A DNA stretch of 5,656 nt from Caryophanales bacterium UBA5632. GTDB taxonomy: Bacteria > Bacillota_I > Bacilli_A > Izemoplasmatales > Hujiaoplasmataceae. Shown here piece after piece: positions 1 to 5,656 of the stretch. The stretch's first letter is position 1, and the number at the start of each line of letters is the position of its first letter. The notes below the pieces were generated by a model, which worked only from the letters and a program-made list of their open reading frames with translations, did not search any database and was not told the origin of the DNA. The stretch covers positions 6,190-11,845 of the forward strand of contig DIJY01000045.1 in assembly GCA_002421405.1 (NCBI GenBank). Reading direction: 5' to 3'. Position numbers and translations under genes: made by a program.

Positions 1-96
1 TGGGACTCGTTCATAGGCGGAGTCTATCATATTATTAATCAAGGAGGAAAAAAATATGAAGAAATTCTTAGAAGATTTAAAGAACGAATTAATTAA
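1..96 (+). CDS. C-terminal end of a probable PadR-family transcriptional regulator (partial)
   Basis: Reading frame 1 is open from the window edge to a TAA at 94-96 and encodes 31 residues beginning WDSFIGGVYHIINQGG. The pattern W-x-x-F-I-x-G-V-x-x-I-x-x-x-G resembles the C-terminal dimerisation helix of short PadR-like regulators of the kind that precede HAAS/DUF1700 genes. In that arrangement the PadR protein is a winged-helix repressor that typically controls its own operon. The start and the DNA-binding domain lie outside the window, so identity rests on this tail and on the following gene. The frame overlaps the next gene by 41 bases (56-96), and the next gene's ribosome binding site lies inside it. 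If the call is right, the two genes are co-transcribed and probably translationally coupled. The alternative is that frame 1 is open by chance and the upstream gene ends in another frame. Confidence 0.55.
   Translation, partial: WDSFIGGVYHIINQGGKKYEEILRRFKERIN
41..47 (+). promoter_or_regulatory. Ribosome binding site of the HAAS-DUF4097 gene
   Basis: AAGGAGG is a full Shine-Dalgarno match eight bases before the ATG at 56. It fixes that ATG as the start, and it lies inside the overlapping tail of the upstream reading frame. Confidence 0.9.
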
Positions 97-1012
97 ACAA
101 AACATGCTCGAATCCGATATCAACGAAATTATCGTTGATCATGAGGAAATGATTCAAAATGCAACCTTAGAAGGGTTAACTGAAAACGAAATGAAGAAAA
201 GATTTGGAGATCCAGTTGAACTCGCAAGTGAACTCGCAAGTTTTTCAAACCGTCAATCCGAACCATTTGAAATTCCGGAAGGTTATCAACTTTGGAAAAG
301 TTTTCCATTGTTTGAATCAGAAATTAAAATTAAGATTGCACTTGTTTCAGAAGATATTCGCATTTCGGCCTCTAAAGACGAACAAATTCATGTCTATTAC
401 TCTGGTAAAGGCGATATCACCAAATATAATTGTACTTATAACACAGGTGATTTTCTTTTAGAAGCCCCGAAATCTTCCGGATTCATTTTCATGAAATTAA
501 GACAAGATGATATTGATTTCATCGTTGAAATTCCATCAAATATCACCGTATCAAACTTCAATTTTAATGCAGTGAGTAGTGATTTCTATTACGCTAATTT
601 CAATTCCAAAACATTTATTCTGTCAACAACGAGCGGTGACGTTGAAATAAAAAATGTTAAATTAAATCAAGCTAAATGGAATTCAGTTAGTGGAGATTTA
701 CTCGTAACAGATGCTAGAATTGAAAATTTAATTTCATCACAAGTCAGCGGTGATATGCATATGAAAAATGTGTATGTTGTAAAAGAAATGAAACTTAATA
801 CTGTCAGTGGTGATATCTTTATCGAAGATTCTGTCTGTGATGAATGTTCGCTTCATTCTGTCAGTGGCGATATCACTGGGAATGAATTCTATCCTGCTCG
901 CGTCGGATTAAAATCGGTGAGTGGCGATATAACAATCAAAAATATGAATCATACTGGCATCGAAATTGTCGGAAAGAGCACCGTATCAGGAGAAATCAAT
1001 ATTCAAGTATAA
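56..1012 (+). CDS. HAAS/DUF1700-like N-terminal domain fused to DUF4097-type beta-strand repeat protein
   Basis: The protein has 318 residues. Residues 1-63 form a charged, helical HAAS/DUF1700-like domain: MKKFLEDLKNEL opening, an acidic central helix with DHEEM, then the typical F-G-D-P-x-E-L-A motif near 50-57. Residues about 85-165 are beta-rich. From about 173 to the end the chain carries SGD-type motifs every 19-22 residues (at 174 as SSD, then 193, 212, 231, 251, 270, 289 and 311 as SGE), the pattern of DUF4097 'putative adhesin' repeats expected to stack as a beta-helix. HAAS domains usually occur with PadR regulators in envelope-stress or sensing operons; the exact role is unknown. 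No signal peptide or membrane segment is apparent, so the product looks cytosolic or peripheral. That is unusual, because many relatives carry membrane helices. One CxxC (C261, C264) lies in a repeat turn. Family assignment is fairly secure; function is inferred only. Confidence 0.82.
   Translation: MKKFLEDLKNELIKQNMLESDINEIIVDHEEMIQNATLEGLTENEMKKRFGDPVELASELASFSNRQSEPFEIPEGYQLWKSFPLFESEIKIKIALVSEDIRISASKDEQIHVYYSGKGDITKYNCTYNTGDFLLEAPKSSGFIFMKLRQDDIDFIVEIPSNITVSNFNFNAVSSDFYYANFNSKTFILSTTSGDVEIKNVKLNQAKWNSVSGDLLVTDARIENLISSQVSGDMHMKNVYVVKEMKLNTVSGDIFIEDSVCDECSLHSVSGDITGNEFYPARVGLKSVSGDITIKNMNHTGIEIVGKSTVSGEINIQV
572..994 (+). repeat. In-gene tandem repeat encoding SGD turns (about 57-bp period)
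   Basis: The codons for V/T-S-G-D recur at 572, 629, 686, 743, 803, 860, 917 and 983. The spacing is 57 bases (19 residues), except for 60 bases between 743 and 803 and 66 bases for the last step. GTCAGTGG(T/C)GATATC is shared at 803-817 and 860-874, and a close variant starts at 917. Between these motif codons the DNA is divergent. This points to old, protein-level repeat units under structural constraint, not to a recent DNA duplication. Confidence 0.85.
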
Positions 1013-1015
1013 ACG

Positions 1016-1055
1016 AAAAGCCATTCAGAGTTTAACTCACTCTCAATGGCTTTTT
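1016..1055 (+). terminator. Intrinsic terminator after the HAAS-DUF4097 gene
   Basis: The arms AAAAGCCATT (1016-1025) and AATGGCTTTT (1045-1054) are a perfect 10-bp inverted repeat, running into a T-rich tail. Inside, AGAG (1027-1030) can pair with CTCT (1040-1043) after one mismatch, which lengthens the hairpin. It begins four bases after the TAA and separates this operon from the catalase unit. Confidence 0.9.
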
Positions 1056-1095
1056 CTTATGTACTTAAAAATAAATACCTTCTTTTGCATCTATA

Positions 1096-1124
1096 TTGCG
1101 TTATTTTCATATAAACGGTATAAT
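1096..1124 (+). promoter_or_regulatory. Sigma-A-type promoter of the catalase gene
   Basis: A perfect -10 hexamer TATAAT lies at 1119-1124. TTGCGT at 1096-1101 is a weak -35 (TTG conserved) at the optimal 17-base spacing. A start near 1131 would leave a leader of only about 17 bases before the ATG at 1148. The strong -10 with a poor -35 is what a regulated or activator-assisted promoter could look like, but no operator is certain. Confidence 0.7.
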
Positions 1125-1132
1125 AGAAACAA

Positions 1133-1139
1133 AAGGAGG
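1133..1139 (+). promoter_or_regulatory. Ribosome binding site of the catalase gene
   Basis: AAGGAGG lies eight bases before the ATG at 1148. The full Shine-Dalgarno match supports this start. Confidence 0.9.
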
Positions 1140-1147
1140 ATTCTATC

Positions 1148-2635
1148 ATGGAAGATTTAAAGAATAAGAAAAAACCAAAATTGACCAATGCAGTTGGTGC
1201 TCCCGTCGCTGACAACGAAGACATTTTAACCGTCGGGCCTCGAGGACCGGTTTTATTGCAAGATGTTTGGTATTTAGAGAAATTGGGGAATTTTAACCGT
1301 GAAGTTATTCCTGAAAGAAGGATGCACGCAAAAGGCAGTGGAGCTTTCGGTACTTTTACAGTCACTCACGATATCACAAAATATACAAAAGCAATTCTAT
1401 TCAATCAAATTGGTAAAAAAACGGATGTTTTTGTTCGCTTCTCTACGGTAGCTGGTGAAAGAGGCGCTGCAGACGCTGAAAGAGATATTCGCGGATTTGC
1501 AATGAAGTATTATACTGAAGAAGGAAACTGGGATTTAGTGGGAAATAATACACCCGTCTTTTTCATTCGTGATCCACTGCGGTTTCCCGATTTAAATAAA
1601 GCAATAAAACGTGATCCTAAAACCAACCTAAGAAGTGCAACAAACAATTGGGATTTTTGGTCAAGTTTACCTGAAGCACTGCATCAAGTGACCATTACAA
1701 TGGGTGATCGGGGAATACCAATGAGTTTTCGTCATATGAATGGGTTTGGTAGTCATACCTATAGTTTCATTAATACCAAGAACGAGAGGTACTGGGTCAA
1801 ATTTCATTTCAAAACGATGCAAGGAATTCAATATTTAACGGATGAGGAGGCCGCGAAAGTCATCGCACATAACCGCGAAAGTAATCAACAGGATCTTTTT
1901 GAGGCGATTGACCGAAAAGACTATCCAAAATGGGAGCTTTCAATTCAAATTATGCCTGAAAAAGATGCTCAAAAAATGCCTTATAATCCATTTGATTTAA
2001 CCAAAGTTTGGTATAAATCAGATTATCCACTCATTAAAGTGGGAATCCTTGAATTAAACCGAAACCCAGAGAATTATTTTCAAGATGTTGAACAAGCCGC
2101 ATTTAATCCAGCTAATATCGTGCCAGGTATAGGTTTTTCACCTGACAAAATGTTACAAGGAAGGCTTTTCGCCTATGGTGACGCTCAAAGGTATCGTTTG
2201 GGGGTCAACCATCATCAAATACCAGTCAACGCAGCAAAGGTACCAGTGAACAGTAATCATCGAGATGGTGCAATGCGCCTGGATGGAAATTATGGCGGCA
2301 GAATCCATTATTTCCCCAATAGTTTCGAGGAGTGGCAAGACTCAAAAGAACTTCATGAACCGCCACTTGAAACCAGTGGAACTATTGCTAATTGGGATTT
2401 TGATAAGGATGATTTTGATTACTATACACAACCCGGAAAATTATTTAGATTAATGCCGAAAGACGAGCAACAAAGGCTTTTTGAAAATACAGCAAGAAAC
2501 ATGGAAGGTGTGCCAGAGTTTATCAAAATTCGACACATTAAACATTGTTTTTTAGCGGATAAAGCATATGGAACCGGCGTTGCGAAAGCGATGAATATTT
2601 CATTAGATGTTATCAAAGAAATACCAAATAAATAA
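1148..2635 (+). CDS. katA: Heme catalase, small-subunit type (hydrogen peroxide to water and oxygen)
   Basis: The 495-residue protein is the normal length for a small-subunit, clade-3-like monofunctional catalase, an abundant cytosolic enzyme that dismutates hydrogen peroxide. All hallmark residues are visible. The distal catalytic histidine is H60 in the active-site block FNREVIPERRMHAKG (49-63). The catalytic asparagine is N133 in DLVGNNTPVFFIRD (129-142). The proximal heme-ligand tyrosine is Y343 in RLFAYGDAQRYRLG (339-352). The H60-N133-Y343 spacing equals that of bovine His74-Asn147-Tyr357. The C-terminus ends after the catalase immune-responsive-type region, with none of the flavodoxin-like extension of large-subunit enzymes. 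There is no signal peptide. The gene is monocistronic, with its own promoter, strong ribosome binding site and terminator. It appears intact and functional. The symbol katA follows common usage for this class in Bacillota; the class is certain, the symbol conventional. Confidence 0.98.
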   Translation: MEDLKNKKKPKLTNAVGAPVADNEDILTVGPRGPVLLQDVWYLEKLGNFNREVIPERRMHAKGSGAFGTFTVTHDITKYTKAILFNQIGKKTDVFVRFSTVAGERGAADAERDIRGFAMKYYTEEGNWDLVGNNTPVFFIRDPLRFPDLNKAIKRDPKTNLRSATNNWDFWSSLPEALHQVTITMGDRGIPMSFRHMNGFGSHTYSFINTKNERYWVKFHFKTMQGIQYLTDEEAAKVIAHNRESNQQDLFEAIDRKDYPKWELSIQIMPEKDAQKMPYNPFDLTKVWYKSDYPLIKVGILELNRNPENYFQDVEQAAFNPANIVPGIGFSPDKMLQGRLFAYGDAQRYRLGVNHHQIPVNAAKVPVNSNHRDGAMRLDGNYGGRIHYFPNSFEEWQDSKELHEPPLETSGTIANWDFDKDDFDYYTQPGKLFRLMPKDEQQRLFENTARNMEGVPEFIKIRHIKHCFLADKAYGTGVAKAMNISLDVIKEIPNK

Positions 2636-2640
2636 CAATT

Positions 2641-2665
2641 AACCATCACAATTGTGATGGTTTTT
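2641..2665 (+). terminator. Intrinsic terminator after the catalase gene
   Basis: AACCATCAC (2641-2649) and GTGATGGTT (2654-2662) form a perfect 9-bp stem with an AATT loop, followed by a T run (2661-2665). Counting the loop, the 22 bases are fully palindromic. The stem begins five bases after the catalase stop. Confidence 0.92.
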
Positions 2666-2739
2666 GCATTATTGTTATAAATATTTTCTGTCAATATGAA
2701 AAATGTATTATCTCATCATTCTCAGAGTTTTATAATATC

Positions 2740-2768
2740 TTTACGTTCTATACATTTTAATGTATAAT
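2740..2768 (+). promoter_or_regulatory. Probable promoter of the tandem diguanylate cyclase operon
   Basis: TATAAT at 2763-2768 is a perfect -10. TTTACG at 2740-2745 matches the -35 consensus at four of six positions, 17 bases upstream. Transcription would start near 2775, giving a leader of about 67 bases. A second TATAAT at 2731-2736 with TTATCT at 2708-2713 (three of six, 17-base spacing) is a possible alternative promoter. In such AT-rich DNA a single -10 match can arise by chance. Confidence 0.6.
2749..2766. promoter_or_regulatory. Candidate operator: 8-bp inverted repeat over the -10 box
   Basis: TATACATT-TT-AATGTATA is a perfect 8-2-8 inverted repeat that covers the promoter spacer and the first four bases of the TATAAT at 2763-2768. 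A dimeric repressor bound here would block RNA polymerase. It has no T run and lies upstream of the predicted transcript start, so it is not a terminator. The regulator is not identifiable. The dyad is AT-rich, so chance remains possible. Confidence 0.45.
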
Positions 2769-2841
2769 AAAATAGCATTGTTTGAACAACGAAGTAATTT
2801 AATGAATTCAATTTCAAAAATAGAAAGTAGTCTGAATTGCG

Positions 2842-4518
2842 ATGATTAAGTTAGTGACTTATATTAAACGCCGTTACAACGAAATCAAAGAATTACGAAA
2901 TCGAAATGACGTTGAACATTACGATGTCATAATGGGATTCGTTTCATCATTTCTCATTGTCATCCTTGAACTCGTTTCATTTTTTTTCGTTGACGCCTCG
3001 CAAATAAGAAACAGTTATGTTTACTTGTTTTCGGGTATCTGGATGATGATGCAAACAATCATCTTTTTTTCAGTCATGAATTCCGGTTTTAAAACCGAGT
3101 CAAAATTTTTAAAACTCTTAATGTTTTTACATCCTTTTATGATTATTGCCATTGGCATCGCTGTTACTTTTAACTTTCAAGGTTATTCTAACCAAATCTA
3201 TTCTTTTTTAATCGCTGTTTTTGCAGTCTCACTTATCCAAATGTATCCACTCAAAAAAAGAATTGCACTTTTTATTCTTGCGCCGCTATGCTTTAATATA
3301 GCAATCTATCTAGCTCATGGATTGACACCTTTGTTTTATGAAAATCTACGTATCAGTTTAATGATGTCCTTAGTCGGTTATGTTTACACAACGGTTCAAT
3401 TCAATACAGATACGAAAAGAAGAGCATTATTGATGCAACTTGAACGCAATAACTTGCAACAAAAGGAATCAATCACCGAAATAAGAGATGCCTATTCTCA
3501 TTTAGATCAAGCTCACAAAATTACTGAAGGAATGATGCGTATCACCACCGAAATCTTGGAAAATGACCAATTTGACGATGTTTTGCAAATGATTCTAGAA
3601 GAAGCCATCAAAGTTGTTCCAAAGGCACAAGCCGGCAGTATTTTAATCTATAATGGTGACGTGATGGAATATCGAGCTGCCTTTGGTTATTCGCTGAAAA
3701 ATCTTCAAAAAATAACATTAAGAATCGAAGACCTTTTCCAATCTCAATTTGAAGATATGTATCAGCCTGAAATCATTCAAGATTTAAAGGTTTTTGATGA
3801 GGCACACGTCAATGATGAAACCGTTAAAAAACTTCATGAAGAAGGCGCACTCATTGCAAAATCCATCTTAACCTGTTCGTTTAAACACAATAATCAATTT
3901 TATGGGTCTATCAATCTTGATAATTTTGAATCAAGAACGATTTATGATGATTCCGATAAAAGAATGATTAAACATCTCGCAAAACAAATTGAAATTACAA
4001 TCGCGATTCATAAACTATATGGAAAAGCGGTCACACAAACAAGGTACGATGTATTAACTCAAGCCGTTTCAAGACGATATCACCAAGAACTTCTCGAAAA
4101 ACGATTTGAAGAAGCGAAAAAAACGCGAAGTCCTTTTGTTATTTGTTCGATTGATTTAAATAATCTTAAACAGATTAATGACAAATATGGACATAATGCA
4201 GGAGATGAAGCTTTGAGATATTTTTCATCAGTATTTCGCAAACTTAAGGAACAAGACGTCATATTTTCAAGATTAGGCGGCGATGAGTTCATGTTAGTTT
4301 ATCCTGATATGGAAGGAAATGAAGTTAAAGACAAAATTCAAAGTATTCGTATCTTTTTATCAGAAAATCCAATGATTATCAATCACGAAAAAATCATCAT
4401 TACATTTGGTTGCGGCATTGCAACATATCCTTATGATTCTGATGTGTTAGAAGATTTAGTCAATTTATCAGATCAAAGGATGTATGAGAATAAAGCGTTG
4501 ATAAAACAACAAAATTAA
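2842..4518 (+). CDS. Membrane-bound GAF-GGDEF diguanylate cyclase
   Basis: The 558-residue protein is predicted to make c-di-GMP from two GTP at the inner face of the membrane. A basic cytoplasmic N-terminus precedes six hydrophobic segments (about 28-50, 59-79, 91-112, 118-135, 139-158, 168-186). The positive-inside rule puts both ends in the cytoplasm. A charged helical linker (about 189-230) leads to a GAF domain (about 231-393, including AGSILIYNGDVMEYRAAFGY at 264-283) and a GGDEF domain (about 398-556). Metal- and GTP-binding features are present: D438 in SIDLNNLKQIND, N446/D447, the GHNAGDE segment (450-456), and GGDEF at 479-483. The usual DxLTxLxNR entry motif is altered to DVLTQAVSRR (403-412). 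The inhibitory RxxD is absent; KEQD stands nearby, one residue out of register. The ATG at 2842 is the first start after an in-frame TGA at 2833-2835 but has only a poor Shine-Dalgarno. The ligands of the membrane and GAF parts are unknown. Confidence 0.93.
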   Translation: MIKLVTYIKRRYNEIKELRNRNDVEHYDVIMGFVSSFLIVILELVSFFFVDASQIRNSYVYLFSGIWMMMQTIIFFSVMNSGFKTESKFLKLLMFLHPFMIIAIGIAVTFNFQGYSNQIYSFLIAVFAVSLIQMYPLKKRIALFILAPLCFNIAIYLAHGLTPLFYENLRISLMMSLVGYVYTTVQFNTDTKRRALLMQLERNNLQQKESITEIRDAYSHLDQAHKITEGMMRITTEILENDQFDDVLQMILEEAIKVVPKAQAGSILIYNGDVMEYRAAFGYSLKNLQKITLRIEDLFQSQFEDMYQPEIIQDLKVFDEAHVNDETVKKLHEEGALIAKSILTCSFKHNNQFYGSINLDNFESRTIYDDSDKRMIKHLAKQIEITIAIHKLYGKAVTQTRYDVLTQAVSRRYHQELLEKRFEEAKKTRSPFVICSIDLNNLKQINDKYGHNAGDEALRYFSSVFRKLKEQDVIFSRLGGDEFMLVYPDMEGNEVKDKIQSIRIFLSENPMIINHEKIIITFGCGIATYPYDSDVLEDLVNLSDQRMYENKALIKQQN

Positions 4519-4537
4519 AATTGTTAATGATATCGTG

Positions 4538-4544
4538 AGAGGGG
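4538..4544 (+). promoter_or_regulatory. Ribosome binding site of the second GGDEF gene
   Basis: AGAGGGG, seven bases before the ATG at 4552, is a good though imperfect Shine-Dalgarno, clearly better than the one in front of the first cyclase gene. The 33-base gap between the genes holds no promoter or terminator hairpin that I can see. Confidence 0.7.
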
Positions 4545-4551
4545 TTAGAAG

Positions 4552-5655
4552 ATGCCTCATAAGATAGATAATGTATCTTGGATTATTCTATCGTTTATTT
4601 CGGGATCGCTGATTTTGGGAATTGGCAATTATGTTCAATACCGATTTCAAAAGGTTAAATACCTTAAAAACTGGGCCCTTTTTTGGTTTGCGATTTTAGC
4701 AGCATATGTCAATCTTTATTTCTTCAATCAAAATCAATCTTTATTATTACTCTCGAACTTTTATGTTTTCATTATAATTTCTGGAATGCTTTTCATGCAC
4801 GCATCACGCAGATTCTTCGATTTGAAGATTCCTAAATGGCTAATTCTTATTGATATATTACTATTTATCCTTGTGACGATTATTGGACAAACTGATTTGA
4901 ATATCATTATTAAATTATATGCCGTTTATGGTACTTTTGCTTCTTATATAATTGCTTCAAGTGTTATCTTCATTGTTAAAGATTGGAAACACAGTCAATT
5001 CACTGTCATCATGATGTTATGCCTTGGACTTATTAATTTGTTATATCCCTTTTTCTATCAAACTTTCTTTTACATAACTTGGGGCTATTTATTTACATCA
5101 TTATCTGGAACAGGCATGGGCATAGGAATTGTAAGTATGCATTTGATGCGAATCCAACGAAAACACGAAGAACTCAATAAGCAATTGACTTTCTTAAGTT
5201 ATCATGATGACTTAACTCAACTTCATAATCGAGCTTATATGGAAGTTAAATTCAAAGAGTTAGAAAAAGATCAATATATACCTGTATCAATTATCATTGC
5301 GGATCTCAATAATTTAAAGATGATTAATGACACCATTGGACATCGTTACGGTGATGAAATGTTATCAACTGCAGCGAACATCATCAATTCCTTAAGAAAG
5401 AAGAATGATGAAGTGGTTCGTTACGGTGGTGATGAATTTGTTATTATTTCACCCAATACTACCGAGGGTGAAACGAAACAATTAATGGAAACAATCCGAA
5501 CAAATTGTATGAACACATTGATTCAAGGATATCCGATTTCAATTGCGGTTGGATATGAAATCAAAACAACTGTTGATCAAACGTTAATCGAAACCTTTGA
5601 TCAAGCAGAAAAATGGATGTATAAGACAAAAAAAGAATTCCATAATGAAAAATAA
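4552..5655 (+). CDS. Seven-transmembrane GGDEF diguanylate cyclase
   Basis: The 367-residue protein has a membrane sensor half and a C-terminal GGDEF half, and probably makes c-di-GMP in response to an unknown envelope or membrane signal. Seven hydrophobic segments lie at about 8-27, 40-58, 64-83, 95-112, 117-142, 149-169 and 171-198. Basic loops (31-39, 86-96, 143-148) suggest an outside N-terminus and a cytoplasmic C-terminus. A short linker (199-214) leads to the cyclase domain (about 215-362), which starts with DLTQLHNR (220-227). D251 in IADLNNLKMIND, N259/D260, GHRYGDE (263-269) and GGDEF (292-296) are intact. At the I-site the sequence is KKND (283-286): the aspartate is in register but lysine replaces arginine, so product inhibition may be weak or absent. 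It follows the GAF-GGDEF gene by 33 bases on the same strand, probably in one operon. It has no GAF, PAS, EAL or HD-GYP domain. The stop falls one base before the window end, so any terminator lies outside. Confidence 0.92.
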   Translation: MPHKIDNVSWIILSFISGSLILGIGNYVQYRFQKVKYLKNWALFWFAILAAYVNLYFFNQNQSLLLLSNFYVFIIISGMLFMHASRRFFDLKIPKWLILIDILLFILVTIIGQTDLNIIIKLYAVYGTFASYIIASSVIFIVKDWKHSQFTVIMMLCLGLINLLYPFFYQTFFYITWGYLFTSLSGTGMGIGIVSMHLMRIQRKHEELNKQLTFLSYHDDLTQLHNRAYMEVKFKELEKDQYIPVSIIIADLNNLKMINDTIGHRYGDEMLSTAANIINSLRKKNDEVVRYGGDEFVIISPNTTEGETKQLMETIRTNCMNTLIQGYPISIAVGYEIKTTVDQTLIETFDQAEKWMYKTKKEFHNEK

Positions 5656-5656
5656 A

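Noticed and set aside
3..38. Frame-3 reading (GLVHRRSLSYY then TAA at 36-38) as the upstream gene's end
   Set aside because: Its spacing to the AAGGAGG would be tidy, but the residues resemble nothing, while frame 1 has a PadR-like W-F-I-G-V pattern. It is kept as the main alternative and not annotated.
572..994. CRISPR-like or mobile repeat suggested by the regular SGD codon spacing
   Set aside because: The periodicity is inside an intact coding frame, matches a 19-residue protein repeat, and the intervening DNA is coding and divergent.
1057..1365. 102-residue antisense reading frame across the catalase promoter and 5' end
   Set aside because: It lies opposite the strongly supported promoter, ribosome binding site and catalase start, has no plausible ribosome binding site role, and its translation resembles no family I know. 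It is a shadow of the catalase coding frame.
2422..2694. 90-residue antisense reading frame over the catalase 3' end and terminator
   Set aside because: It reads through the terminator hairpin and overlaps conserved catalase sequence. Its composition looks like the reverse complement of a real gene.
2769..2841. c-di-GMP riboswitch or other structured leader before the cyclase operon
   Set aside because: The leader is short and AT-rich and lacks the conserved GC-rich helices and motifs of c-di-GMP riboswitches. The only pairing seen (AATTCA at 2805-2810 with TGAATT at 2833-2838) is six weak base pairs.

Overview
The window is an ordinary chromosomal stretch from a low-GC, Gram-positive-type bacterium. 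It is visibly AT-rich, has strong AAGGAGG-type ribosome binding sites, uses TAA for every visible stop, and has a PadR/HAAS gene pair typical of Bacillota and relatives. Tryptophan is encoded by TGG with no in-frame TGA, so the standard bacterial code fits. An Acholeplasma-like, erysipelotrichial or bacillar host is possible, but the sequence alone does not settle the genus.

Layout, all on the + strand. (1) Positions 1-1055: the last codons of a probable PadR-family repressor, overlapping by 41 bases the start of a 318-residue protein. That protein has an N-terminal HAAS/DUF1700-like domain and a C-terminal DUF4097-type beta-strand repeat region with an SGD motif about every 19 residues. A strong intrinsic terminator follows. 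(2) Positions 1096-2665: a single-gene unit for a complete clade-3-like heme catalase with its own promoter, a short leader and a terminator built on a perfect inverted repeat. (3) Positions 2666-5656: a promoter region with an 18-bp inverted repeat over the -10 box, then two membrane-anchored GGDEF proteins in tandem, 33 bases apart, probably one operon. The first has six predicted membrane segments, a GAF domain and a GGDEF domain. The second has seven predicted membrane segments and a GGDEF domain. Both keep the residues expected of active diguanylate cyclases, and both lack a canonical RxxD inhibitory site.

The three units look independent: an envelope-signalling type PadR/HAAS pair, a peroxide-detoxifying enzyme, and a two-input c-di-GMP synthesis locus. 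No mobile element, CRISPR array, tRNA or rRNA was seen. No intergenic stretch exceeds 300 bases. Nothing here clearly amounts to an undescribed system. The points most worth a second look are the tandem cyclases with their candidate operator, the PadR/HAAS overlap, and the apparently membrane-free HAAS-DUF4097 fusion.
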